DNA from: Korobacter sp963758505
Lineage (GTDB): Bacteria; Acidobacteriota; Terriglobia; Terriglobales; Acidobacteriaceae
Direction: 5' to 3'
Assembly (NCBI GenBank): GCA_963758505.1
Contig: CAVWVJ010000001.1
Span: 1,860,001-1,924,000 of the forward strand
DNA length: 64,000 nucleotides
The notes under the pieces were generated by a model that had not been told where the DNA came from, did no database searches, and was given only the letters and a program-made list of their open reading frames with translations. This document shows, one piece after another, positions 1 to 7,527 of the stretch. The position numbers and the translations under genes were made by a program. Each line of letters begins with the position of its first letter. Position 1 is the stretch's first letter.

Positions 1-11
1 GGACCAGGGCA

Positions 12-728
12 TTGAGTACATCGTTTCCCGAACAACTTTCCGAGGATGCCGAGCGCTTCGTTGCCTCGGTGCTTGCGCTCGACGTCAAACTGGCGGTCTT
101 CGACTGCGACGGTACCCTGTGGGAGCATGACAGCGGCGCCGGCTTCTTTCGTTGGGAGCAGAAGCGCGGCCTGCTTTCCGAAGAAGCGCTGCAATGGATT
201 CTGCCGCGCCACGCCGAATACGAGGCAAACCGCACTATTGCTGAAGAGGTGATGTGCGGTGACATGGTCACCATCCACAGCGGATTGCGGGAGGATTTCC
301 TGCATTCGCAAGCGAATGCATACTGGCACGAGCAAATTCACGGCGCGATTTTTCCGGAGATGTTCAAGCTTACCCATGCGCTGAAGGAAGGCGGCGTGGA
401 TCTGTGGGCGATCTCGTCGACGAACAACTGGGTGGTGGAGGTCGGCGCGGAGTTCTTCGGCATTCCCCGCGAACATGTGCTGGCCGCCGAGGTCCACGTA
501 GAAAACGGCGTGGTTACGGACAAACTGGTGCGCGTGCCTTCTGGGCCGGATAAAGCGGTGGCGATCCGCGAGGTGATCCAGCGAACCCCGGACGCGGTGT
601 TCGGTAATTCGATCTTCGATCTCGACATGCTCGAACTGGCGCGGCATCCGTTCGTGATTCACCCGAACCCGGACTTGCGCGAGATTGCAGAGCAGCGCGG
701 GTGGCCGATTTACGAGCCGATACGTTAA
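12..728 (+). CDS. HAD-superfamily phosphatase (phosphoserine phosphatase-like)
   Basis: Probable cytosolic phosphomonoesterase of the haloacid dehalogenase superfamily. The nucleophile motif I DCDGT lies at residues 31-35, motif II is around the SST at 135-137, a motif III lysine lies near 181, and the motif IV acidic pair is in GNSIFDLDM at 198-206. The layout, with a helical cap between motifs I and II, fits the HAD-IB phosphoserine phosphatase-like group, but the substrate cannot be read from sequence. The start used is a TTG. The frame stays open to the left edge of the window, so the true start may lie upstream. A cytochrome gene follows in the same direction after 22 bp. Confidence 0.8.
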   Translation: MSTSFPEQLSEDAERFVASVLALDVKLAVFDCDGTLWEHDSGAGFFRWEQKRGLLSEEALQWILPRHAEYEANRTIAEEVMCGDMVTIHSGLREDFLHSQANAYWHEQIHGAIFPEMFKLTHALKEGGVDLWAISSTNNWVVEVGAEFFGIPREHVLAAEVHVENGVVTDKLVRVPSGPDKAVAIREVIQRTPDAVFGNSIFDLDMLELARHPFVIHPNPDLREIAEQRGWPIYEPIR

Positions 729-750
729 GATCGTGGACCGAGGATACGGA

Positions 751-1074
751 ATGAATCTCTGCCAACGTTTGTTGATCGCGACCTGCACGCTTGCGCTTCT
801 CGGTGTCTCGTCTTTTGCTCAGTCGCCCGGTTCGTTAACTGCCGATCCGGTTTACGAGAAGAGCTGCGCGAAATGTCACGGGAAGACCGCGGAAGGCCGC
901 CATTTTGGCGGGCCTGCGCTGACGAAGAGCACGATGGCGGATGACGAATTAAAGACAATCATTGCGAACGGCAAGGGTCACATGCCAAAGTTCGCTGGCA
1001 AGCTGACCGATGAACAAATTGCTTCCCTGGCGACGGAGATCAAGGCCCTGAGCGCGAATTCACCGCAGAAGTAG
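751..1074 (+). CDS. secreted c-type cytochrome, single heme
   Basis: Small exported electron carrier of 107 residues. A signal peptide covers residues 1-23 and ends in SSFA. The heme attachment motif CAKCH is at 39-43, and Met78 in GKGHMPKF is the likely distal axial ligand. The size and the single motif fit class I cytochrome c / cytochrome c6-like domains (cytochrome CBB3 family). I chose the ATG at 751 rather than an in-frame start at 685, because only 751 places the signal peptide at the N terminus. The last 35 bp overlap the end of the convergent IscU-like gene. The redox partner is unknown. Confidence 0.85.
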   Translation: MNLCQRLLIATCTLALLGVSSFAQSPGSLTADPVYEKSCAKCHGKTAEGRHFGGPALTKSTMADDELKTIIANGKGHMPKFAGKLTDEQIASLATEIKALSANSPQK

Positions 1075-1435
1075 CGGGTTGCCGGGCGGCCTTCCACAAC
1101 TGCGATAAGGCGTCGAGTGCAAGATGGACGGCATGTCCGGAGGCTTCGGGAACGCTTTCGACTTCGCGTAGAACATCTTCCTTGCGGATCGTCAGCAGGT
1201 GATCGACGGGTCTACTCTCCACCAGCGACGCGAGCGCCGAACCGCAGGCCATGGATGGCACGCAGCCCTTGGCAAGAAAGCGAATCTCGCGGACCACTCC
1301 GTCCTGCACGATGGCTGCAAGCTCGAGAATGTCGCCACAGGCGGGATTTTCGACCCTCACGCGCACGTTTGCCCCAGGCAGATCGCCCGCATGACGCGGG
1401 TGTTCGAAGTGATCCAGCAGCCGGGCCGAATACAT
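1040..1435 (-). CDS. IscU/NifU-like iron-sulfur scaffold protein lacking the third cysteine
   Basis: 131-residue protein of the IscU/NifU N-terminal fold, which in other bacteria assembles [2Fe-2S] clusters delivered by a cysteine desulfurase. The N terminus MYSARLLDHFEHPRH is typical of the family, and so is the NPACGD segment with Cys33. The second ligand is Cys64 in MACGSALAS, with an extra Cys58 in KGC. The family's third ligand, Cys106 of E. coli IscU in an HC(S/A) context, aligns here with HAV (His101-Ala102), so that cysteine is absent. No iscS, hscA or fdx gene is near. Divergent from the BtuF-like gene, with about 50 bp between them. Confidence 0.75.
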   Translation of the reverse strand: MYSARLLDHFEHPRHAGDLPGANVRVRVENPACGDILELAAIVQDGVVREIRFLAKGCVPSMACGSALASLVESRPVDHLLTIRKEDVLREVESVPEASGHAVHLALDALSQLWKAARQPATSAVNSRSGP

Positions 1436-1487
1436 TCTTCTATTGTACCGGCCATGCGCCGTGCGGTCAGTTATGCTGGAATCGATG

Positions 1488-2306
1488 ATGGAGTTTTCGC
1501 CAAAGCGAGTGGCGTCTCTACAGCCCAGCGCCACGGTAACGCTGGACCGCCTGGGATTGCTGGATCGCCTGGTGGCCTGCACTCGTTATTGCGTGGATGT
1601 GGCGCCGGCGGTGCAGAACAGCGGCGCACACATCATTCATGATTCGTGGACGGCCAAGGCGGATGAGATCCTCGCGGCGCGTCCCGACCTGGTGATTGCT
1701 TCGGTTCCGTATCAACTGGAGGCGGTGGCGGAGATCCTGAAGGCCGGGATTCGATTTGTCGGGTTGGCGCCTAGAACTCTGGACGATATCTATTGCGACA
1801 TTGCGACGATTGCGGGCGTGATGAACGAGGCCGAGCGTGGGCAGGAAATCATTCGCGATATGCAAAACGAAATTGTCCGCGTGCGAGAGGTCACCCGAGG
1901 GCTCGAGCCGAGGTTGCGGGTGTTTGCCGAGGAATGGGGCAAGCCCATCATCCACTCGCAGCCATGGGTTGCCGAACTGGTAGAGGCTGCCGGTGGAGAG
2001 TTCGTCGGTACCCCCGGCGCGCATACCGATGCGGCAACGATCGCCGGCACGAATCCAGACGTAATTCTGGCCGCGTGGTGCGGTGCGGGAGACCGGGTTC
2101 CGCTGGAGAAAATCGTGCGCGAGCGCGGATGGACCGAGGTCAGCGCCGTCCGTGACCATCGCGTGTACTGCATCAACGATGAACTGCTGAACACGCCTTC
2201 TCCAACTCTCATCGGCGGGCTGCATGCGATTGCATGGGCGCTGCACCCTCGGGAATTCCCTGCTGCTCAAGGCATCCGGCGGATCGCCGCCGACCTCTAT
2301 GTTTAA
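1488..2306 (+). CDS. BtuF-like ABC-type periplasmic-binding-fold protein without signal peptide
   Basis: About 272 residues with the helical-backbone binding fold of cobalamin and Fe3+-siderophore binding proteins (peripla_BP_2/BtuF). The opening RVASLQPSATVTLDRLGLL matches the usual first strand and helix, and the RPDLVIAS segment and the C-terminal helix also fit. No signal peptide or lipobox is visible, and no permease or ATPase is adjacent, so it may act in the cytosol or serve a distant transporter. Starts are possible at 1473, 1485 and 1488. I prefer 1488 because TGGA at 1477-1480 gives a usable ribosome-binding spacing. The next gene starts 9 bp after its stop. The ligand is unknown. 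Confidence 0.7.
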   Translation: MEFSPKRVASLQPSATVTLDRLGLLDRLVACTRYCVDVAPAVQNSGAHIIHDSWTAKADEILAARPDLVIASVPYQLEAVAEILKAGIRFVGLAPRTLDDIYCDIATIAGVMNEAERGQEIIRDMQNEIVRVREVTRGLEPRLRVFAEEWGKPIIHSQPWVAELVEAAGGEFVGTPGAHTDAATIAGTNPDVILAAWCGAGDRVPLEKIVRERGWTEVSAVRDHRVYCINDELLNTPSPTLIGGLHAIAWALHPREFPAAQGIRRIAADLYV

Positions 2307-2314
2307 ATAAATCG

Positions 2315-2806
2315 ATGGCTACAACTGTCACGCGCGAACAACTCGCAGCCGAGCTGAAGACTATGGCGCAAGCCGCCCCGAGCGTCGAAGACCTGATGAC
2401 CGACATCGTGGGACGCTTGCAGCAGCACATTTCGCATTACAACTGGGTCGGCTTCTACCTGATCGAGAAGAGCGCATTGCCGGGCGTGGATCCGGTTCTG
2501 GTGCTCGGTCCCTACGTCGGCGCGCCGACATCACATACGCGCATCCCAGTAAACCAGGGGATTTGCGGGGCGGCCGTAACCAGCGGCAACACGGTCATAG
2601 TGGATGACGTGAACGCCGATCCGCGCTATCTCGCCTGTTCGCTGGAAACCAAATCGGAGATCGTGGTGCCGGTCCGGGTGCGCGGAGAGATCGTTGGCGA
2701 ACTTGACATCGACAGCCACGAACCCGCCGCCTTCGACCAGGAAGACCGCAGGTTCTGCGAATATTGTGCGCGGCTGGTCAGCGAGTACCTGGAACGCACC
2801 GCCTGA
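2315..2806 (+). CDS. msrC: GAF-domain free methionine-(R)-sulfoxide reductase
   Basis: 163-residue single GAF domain matching the fRMsr (YebR/MsrC) family, which reduces free methionine-(R)-sulfoxide in the cytosol using thioredoxin. The pocket segment RIPVNQGICG carries Cys84 and the LACS segment carries Cys108; these align with the catalytic and resolving cysteines Cys94 and Cys118 of E. coli. The following EIVVPV and GELDIDSHEPAAF segments are family hallmarks. The position of E. coli Cys84 is His74 here. The ATG at 2315 was chosen over 2234 because the family begins with this helix and the upstream part overlaps the previous gene. MutT follows with no gap, suggesting co-transcription of two oxidative damage functions. 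Confidence 0.75.
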   Translation: MATTVTREQLAAELKTMAQAAPSVEDLMTDIVGRLQQHISHYNWVGFYLIEKSALPGVDPVLVLGPYVGAPTSHTRIPVNQGICGAAVTSGNTVIVDDVNADPRYLACSLETKSEIVVPVRVRGEIVGELDIDSHEPAAFDQEDRRFCEYCARLVSEYLERTA

Positions 2807-3226
2807 ATGGAGACTTCCTCCGCTTCCGTCAAAGTGAAACGGGTGGTCGCCGGCATCCTCGTGCGCGGCGACGAGATTCTCTGCTGCCAGCGGCCAAAAA
2901 CCGACCCATTCCCGCTGAAGTGGGAGTTCCCCGGCGGCAAGATCGAGCCCAACGAAGGCCCGGAGCAGGCGCTGGCCCGCGAACTCGAGGAAGAGCTGGC
3001 AATTCATGCGGAAATTGGGCCACTCGTCCAGACGGTTCGCCATTCCTACACCCGCGGCGTGATCGTGGAACTTCACTTTTTCCGCGTCGAGCGCTGGAGC
3101 GGCGAGATCCGGAACGTCATCTTCAACGATGTTCGATGGGTGGAGAGAGGCCAGGTTGCTGCGCTCGATTTCCTGGAGGCAGATCGCGAGATCGTACGCG
3201 CAATCGCTGAGAGTGAAAGATTTTAG
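2807..3226 (+). CDS. MutT-type Nudix hydrolase (8-oxo-dGTP diphosphatase-like)
   Basis: 139-residue Nudix protein. The Nudix box runs from GGKIEPNEGPEQ to ARELEEELAI (about residues 45-68), with the REXXEE metal-binding core intact; the usual glycine near the end of the box is alanine. The preceding PLKWEFPGG segment is typical of MutT enzymes that remove 8-oxo-dGTP from the nucleotide pool. The ATG directly abuts the stop of the upstream GAF gene, so the two are likely translated from one message. The gene converges on the Nramp-like gene, and the two stop codons overlap by 4 bp. Other oxidised-nucleotide substrates are possible. Confidence 0.8.
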   Translation: METSSASVKVKRVVAGILVRGDEILCCQRPKTDPFPLKWEFPGGKIEPNEGPEQALARELEEELAIHAEIGPLVQTVRHSYTRGVIVELHFFRVERWSGEIRNVIFNDVRWVERGQVAALDFLEADREIVRAIAESERF

Positions 3227-4524
3227 GCCGGGTGTGTAAGGCTCCAGCCTGTCTTGCTCTGCGCTGGGGGCGTGCTGCTCTTACGCAGGGTCGCAAACCA
3301 GGCCAGGGTCAGCGCGATCATGATGACCGTGGTCAGCCACGCCACCGCGTTGAAGGTCCGGCCGTTCACGTGCCTTCCCATCAATTCCTTCTTGTTGGCC
3401 AGCATCAACATGAAGATAAGCACGAACGGAAGCACAATCCCGTTCACCACCTGCGAGAGAATGCTGATTTTCACCAGCGGCAGGTTGGGGATCAGGATCA
3501 CGGCTCCGCCGGCCACGATCAAGACCGTGTAGAGCCAGTAGAAAAACGGAGCCTCGCCAAAAGATTTGTCGACGCCCGATTCGAAGCCCAGCCCTTCGCA
3601 GACGGTGTACGCCGTGGAGAGCGGCAGGATGGAGGCCGCAAAGAGCGAAGCATTGAACAGCCCTACGGCAAACAAGATGAAGGCATACTGCCCGGCGAGC
3701 GGCGCCAGGGCCTTGGCGGCATCGGCGCCGTCGTTGATCTGGTGGTACCCGTGAATGAAAAGCGTCGCGGCGCAGGCAACGATGATGAACCATGCCACCA
3801 CGTCGGTAAAGATGCAGCCGATGATTACGTCCCAGCGCGAGGCGCGGTACTGCTTCGGGGTGATTCCCTTCTCGACGATAGAAGCCTGCAAGTAGAACTG
3901 CATCCACGGAGCGATCGTGGTACCTACCAGGCCGATGATGGTGTACACGTACTCCGAGTCTCGGAAATTGACATTGCTCGATGGCTTAATAGTAGCGACC
4001 AGCGCCTCTTTCCACGCAGGGCCCGCGACCCATCCCGCAATGATGTAGGCGAAGTAGACGAAGGACGCCGCGAGAAACACCTTCTCAACGTTCTTGTAAT
4101 TGCCCTTGACTACAAGGAACCAGACCACCACTCCGCAGATTGGGACGCTGACATATTTGGAGACGTTGAAGAGCTGCAAGCTGCTGGCGATCCCGGCAAA
4201 TTCGGCAACCACGTTTCCGAAGTTGCAGATGATGAGACATACCATCATGAAAGCCGTGATGCGCAGACCGTACTCTTCGCGAATGAGATCCGAGAGCCCT
4301 TTGCCGGTGACGGCGCCCAGCCGTGCGGCCATTTCCTGGACCACGATCAATGCAATGGTTGTGGGAAGCAGGGTCCAAAGCAGGCCATAGCCGAATTGCG
4401 CGCCGGCAGCGGAATATTGAAAAATTCCGCCGGCGTCGTTATCGACATTCGCTGTGATGAAGCCCGGACCAATCACCGCCAGAATCAGCAGCAGCCGGGT
4501 CTTCCAATGCCTGGTCCATTTCAT
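3223..4524 (-). CDS. Nramp-family (SLC11) divalent metal transporter with non-canonical TM1 and TM6 motifs
   Basis: 433-residue membrane protein with about 11 hydrophobic helices and the overall Nramp (COG1914) pattern, including GPGFITAN at the start of TM1. In transition-metal Nramps, TM1 carries DPGN and TM6 carries MPHN, where Asp, Asn and Met bind Mn2+ or Fe2+. Here TM1 reads DNDA (Asp28 to Ala31) and the TM6 site reads IAPWMQF, so the binding Asn and Met appear to be replaced by Ala31 and Ala205. This loss of the Met thioether is a trait described for Nramp-related Mg2+ transporters. It lies 197 bp downstream of a soluble MgtE-N/CBS protein on the same strand, which fits Mg2+ rather than Mn2+ as substrate. 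Confidence 0.8.
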   Translation of the reverse strand: MKWTRHWKTRLLLILAVIGPGFITANVDNDAGGIFQYSAAGAQFGYGLLWTLLPTTIALIVVQEMAARLGAVTGKGLSDLIREEYGLRITAFMMVCLIICNFGNVVAEFAGIASSLQLFNVSKYVSVPICGVVVWFLVVKGNYKNVEKVFLAASFVYFAYIIAGWVAGPAWKEALVATIKPSSNVNFRDSEYVYTIIGLVGTTIAPWMQFYLQASIVEKGITPKQYRASRWDVIIGCIFTDVVAWFIIVACAATLFIHGYHQINDGADAAKALAPLAGQYAFILFAVGLFNASLFAASILPLSTAYTVCEGLGFESGVDKSFGEAPFFYWLYTVLIVAGGAVILIPNLPLVKISILSQVVNGIVLPFVLIFMLMLANKKELMGRHVNGRTFNAVAWLTTVIMIALTLAWFATLRKSSTPPAQSKTGWSLTHPA

Positions 4525-4721
4525 TCCTGCTCTTTGTGATTGCGTGTGAAGTGATGCAGCCCGTCCAGAATAACTGCGATGTTGGAATCACGCCAGAGTT
4601 GGCGCAGTTCAGATCGAAATCTTGAACCACGAAGGGCACGAAGGCTCCCGGAGGTCAGAAAGCATCAATTGCCAGCAGAGCCTTGGCGGATCGACTGTTC
4701 ACCGCTTATTAACACAACGAA
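4525..4721 (-). other. intergenic region between MgtE-N/CBS gene and Nramp-like gene
   Basis: 197 bp without a convincing gene. It holds a short tract at about 4625-4645 with alternating ACGAAGG units (see the repeat entry). I see no clear terminator between the two genes and no recognisable Mg2+ riboswitch (M-box or mgtA type), so joint transcription is possible but not shown. Confidence 0.4.
4622..4648. repeat. short interspersed ACGAAGG-type repeat
   Basis: The stretch ACCACGAAGGGCACGAAGG at about 4626-4644 contains two near-copies of a 9-nt CACGAAGGN unit. Similar tracts recur in intergenic DNA of Acidobacteria, Verrucomicrobia and Planctomycetes. Only this one copy was noticed in the window, so calling it a dispersed repeat rests on general knowledge. 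Confidence 0.35.
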
Positions 4722-5960
4722 CTAGAGTTTGCTGCGCAAAAGGCTGATTACGTCGTCGGCGGTGATAACGCCGGTGAGAACTCCGTCGTCGTCCACGACC
4801 GGGAGGGTCAAAAGGTTGTACTTGTCGAAGAGTTCGGCAACTTCACGCTCATCGGCATCCGGGTGGCAGGAGATATGGCTGCCTTCGCCCAGTTCCGAAA
4901 GCGGCGTGGAGGGATTGGCGAGGACCAGCCTGGCGAGCGGAACGGCGCCGACGAGCTTCTCGTCCTTATCGACGAGGTAGATGGTGCTCATGCTCTCCAG
5001 CGGCCCATCGAAGTGCCGGAGCATCTCGATGGCGTACGCGACGCGCGCCGTGGGCAGCAAGGCCATGTAGTCCGTGGTCATGCGGCCGGCGGCCGTATCT
5101 TCCTCGAACTCCATCAATTCCTCGACGTCGTGCCGCTCCTGCGGCTCCATCTCCGTCAGGATCTCTTCGGAATGTTCCGCGGGCAGTTCGGAGAGCAGGT
5201 CGGCAGCCGCATCGGGATCCATTTCCTCCACGATGTCGGCGGCATGCTCGGTATCGAGCGAGCTGAGGATGGAGACCTGGAGCTTGGGATCGATCTCTTC
5301 CAACGCCTGGGCTGCGACGTCTTCATCGAGGGTCTGGAAGAGGGCCTCGCGCTCGGCGGGCGCGAGTTCTTCGATGATATCGGCCAAGTCGGCAGGATGC
5401 AGCGTGGCGAGCTTGTCGCCGGAAATCTTCAGCTTCACCCGCCGAGCGGGATCGGTCTCGATCAGGTCAACATAATCCCAGGGAATGAGCTTGGACGAAA
5501 GCTTCCTCAGGAATGCATTCAGCGCAGGACGCGGGACGATGCCTTTCAGAAGACGACGCGCGGCGCCACGGGCGCCGATATCGACCCCACTGACTTTCAG
5601 CACGAACGGCTCAGCCGCGTCGCCGGTCAACTCGACGTCGTTCACGCGCACCACCTTGCGGCCGTTGGTGTCGATGATCTGCTGGTCGAGCAGATCGCGG
5701 GTGAGCATCAGCATGCCCTCTGAGCCGCCAAATTCGGTCAGGTCGGCAGCCAAAATCTTGGTCTTGATTCCACCGTTAATTCCGAGGATCTGCTGCGGCG
5801 CCATGAGGCGCATACCACCCCTGGTTTTGAGAACGAGGGCCGCGATTTTATTGGTGTCCTGCTGAGGAACGATGGCCAATTCGCGCACACGGCCGGCCTG
5901 CGCGCCCGAGGAGTCGTAAACGGGGGCGCCGATGAGGTCGGAAAGTGGGTAGTTGGGCAT
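4722..5960 (-). CDS. soluble PRC-barrel / MgtE N-domain / CBS-pair protein, putative Mg2+ sensor
   Basis: 412 residues with no membrane helix. Residues 1-85 and about 88-165 look like two PRC-barrel-type beta domains (SDLIGAPVYDSSGAQAGRV at the start). Residues about 187-290 have the superhelical MgtE intracellular N-domain repeats (HPADLADIIEELAPAER, DAAADLLSELP). Two CBS motifs follow at about 298-350 and 355-412, ending LTGVITADDVISLL. In MgtE channels the N and CBS domains bind Mg2+ and close the pore, but here the MgtE membrane domain is missing. The gene is immediately upstream of the Nramp-like transporter on the same strand, suggesting it senses Mg2+ for that transporter. The function is inferred. 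Confidence 0.75.
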   Translation of the reverse strand: MPNYPLSDLIGAPVYDSSGAQAGRVRELAIVPQQDTNKIAALVLKTRGGMRLMAPQQILGINGGIKTKILAADLTEFGGSEGMLMLTRDLLDQQIIDTNGRKVVRVNDVELTGDAAEPFVLKVSGVDIGARGAARRLLKGIVPRPALNAFLRKLSSKLIPWDYVDLIETDPARRVKLKISGDKLATLHPADLADIIEELAPAEREALFQTLDEDVAAQALEEIDPKLQVSILSSLDTEHAADIVEEMDPDAAADLLSELPAEHSEEILTEMEPQERHDVEELMEFEEDTAAGRMTTDYMALLPTARVAYAIEMLRHFDGPLESMSTIYLVDKDEKLVGAVPLARLVLANPSTPLSELGEGSHISCHPDADEREVAELFDKYNLLTLPVVDDDGVLTGVITADDVISLLRSKL

Positions 5961-6055
5961 CGTGAGTCACTCGTTCCTTTGCAGCATAACCCTAAGATGA
6001 AAATTCTGTGCTGCGGAAAATACGGAACCGGTCAATTTTCGCGCATGAAAGTGAA

Positions 6056-6628
6056 TTATTTCTGCACGACCACCAGTTTTCCGTCCTCCACCCGAAGATC
6101 GGCGATGAAATCCGGCAGCTTGAGGCGCTCGCGTTGCTCCGGTTCGGCAAGGCGCTGCTGAAGCCGAGGATTGATGAGCGCTACAGGTACGGACAACCGG
6201 CCGATCTTGACGCTCGTGAGCTCGATGTTGGCATAGCCATTCCTGGCGCTGAGATGGCCGGTCATGGTGACGTAGAGCTCTTTGCCGAAGCGGTTCACGA
6301 TGAACTGGCCGACCGCTTCGTCGCCGACGAAGTTCACGCCAACGATTTTTATGTTCCCGGGCTCGGGAGATTTGCCGCCATTTGCGGTCATGTCGTCGAG
6401 CCCGGCATTGACCTCGTCGGCGTTGAATTGCTCCCGGGCTCCGCTCTCACCGGGGGTATTCGCCTGCTCCAGGTGCTCCAATTTTTGTTCAAATTGCGTC
6501 GCCAACTGCTGGTGGGACTCGGCGGGAACTTTGGGCACGGGAGTGGCAGGCTTGCTCAGTAGCAAAAGCAGCACCAAGCCGAGGGTCCCGAGGAAAATCC
6601 AGCGCGTGATGGACCAGAAACTCTTCAC
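6056..6628 (-). CDS. membrane-anchored protein of unknown function
   Basis: 190 residues. A single hydrophobic segment at residues 8-25 (FLGTLGLVLLLLL) probably anchors the protein in the inner membrane with the rest outside the cytoplasm. A Gln/Glu-rich helical stretch (about 38-65) precedes a beta-rich C-terminal part with GNIKIVGVNFVGDEAVGQF and ANIELTSVKIGRLSVPVAL, reminiscent of lipid-binding tubular domains, but I do not recognise a named family. Divergent from the ferritin-like gene, with about 118 bp between them. Confidence 0.6.
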   Translation of the reverse strand: MKSFWSITRWIFLGTLGLVLLLLLSKPATPVPKVPAESHQQLATQFEQKLEHLEQANTPGESGAREQFNADEVNAGLDDMTANGGKSPEPGNIKIVGVNFVGDEAVGQFIVNRFGKELYVTMTGHLSARNGYANIELTSVKIGRLSVPVALINPRLQQRLAEPEQRERLKLPDFIADLRVEDGKLVVVQK

Positions 6629-6746
6629 TGTTCATCCCCCGATAATCCAGAGCACCACGAATTTAAGACATCCGCAACCCGGGTTCAGAGTGTCTAACTG
6701 AGCGCCGCTCTTCGCGGGGCGGACTTCCCTATTCCCTAGAGGTCCC

Positions 6747-7469
6747 ATGCCGCATTTCGTGAAAGATCTAGAAGAAATCCGCCAGCGTGCCGCGCAGAAA
6801 ATCGAGGACGGAGCCGTCACCGACAGCTACAAAGGCGATGTCGATAAGACGGTCGAAATTCTGAACGAGGCGCTCGCTACCGAAATTGTCTGCGTGCTGC
6901 GCTACATGCACCACTACTTTATGGCCACCGGGGTTCACGGCAAAGCGGTTTCCGGCGAGTTCAAAGAACACGCCGATGAAGAACGCGAACACGCGGACGA
7001 AATTGCCGAGCGCATCCAGCAGCTCGGCGGCAAACCAGACTTTAACCCCAAGACGCTGCTCGAGCGCTCGGTTTCCCACTACGTGGAAGGCGAGACCCTC
7101 GCCGACATGATCAAGGAAGACCTGATCGCCGAGCGCGTGGTAATCGACGTCTATCAGCAGATGATCGAATACTTCGGCGAGAACGATCCGACGACCCGCC
7201 GCATGATCGAGCACATCAAATCTGAAGAAGAAGAACATGCCAGTGATCTGTCGGACCTGCTGTTCGTCGTGGATCCACATACCGGTAAAGACGAAGGCGA
7301 AGACCCCGGAGTAGACCCGCTGCACAAAGAGCGCGGTTCAAAGGAAACCAAGCCGACGAAAGAAGATACCCGGAAGGCGCCCGAGCCATTCGCGGGACGC
7401 GGCACGGTCGTGGAACCTGTGCATGCTGGAAAAAAGAACGACAAGGGCAAGAAGGGTCGAGTCGCCTAA
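6747..7469 (+). CDS. ferritin-like diiron protein (bacterioferritin/Dps-like) with charged C-terminal tail
   Basis: 240 residues. Residues 25-175 form a four-helix ferritin-like domain with a carboxylate/histidine diiron set: Glu in ALATEIVCVLRY, EEREH in EHADEEREHADEIAERI, Glu in LIAERVVIDVYQ and EEEEH in IKSEEEEHASDL. This resembles bacterioferritin and DUF892/Dps-like iron storage or peroxide-detoxifying proteins. The last 65 residues are a Lys/Glu/Pro-rich, probably disordered tail ending KKNDKGKKGRVA, which could bind DNA or polyanions. A strong intrinsic terminator follows. The neighbours do not indicate a partner. Confidence 0.8.
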   Translation: MPHFVKDLEEIRQRAAQKIEDGAVTDSYKGDVDKTVEILNEALATEIVCVLRYMHHYFMATGVHGKAVSGEFKEHADEEREHADEIAERIQQLGGKPDFNPKTLLERSVSHYVEGETLADMIKEDLIAERVVIDVYQQMIEYFGENDPTTRRMIEHIKSEEEEHASDLSDLLFVVDPHTGKDEGEDPGVDPLHKERGSKETKPTKEDTRKAPEPFAGRGTVVEPVHAGKKNDKGKKGRVA

Positions 7470-7484
7470 GACTCGAACGAAGAT

Positions 7485-7512
7485 AAAGGGCAGCTTTCGG
7501 GCTGCCCTTTTT
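7485..7512 (+). terminator. Rho-independent terminator after the ferritin-like gene
   Basis: A perfect 10-bp stem AAAGGGCAGC / GCTGCCCTTT with a 6-nt loop TTTCGG is followed by a T run at 7508-7512. It lies 15 bp after the stop codon. The convergent aldolase gene ends at 7528, and because the A run on the left arm gives T residues on the other strand it may terminate both. Confidence 0.9.
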
Positions 7513-7527
7513 GTGTTCTCCCCGGAC

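Noticed and set aside
3232..4539. 435-residue plus-strand frame opposite the Nramp-like gene
   Set aside because: Polar, Asp/Arg/His-rich composition typical of the complement of membrane helices; no start signal.
4525..4721. Mg2+ riboswitch (M-box) before the Nramp-like gene
   Set aside because: I looked because of the Mg2+ context, but the conserved M-box segments were not found.
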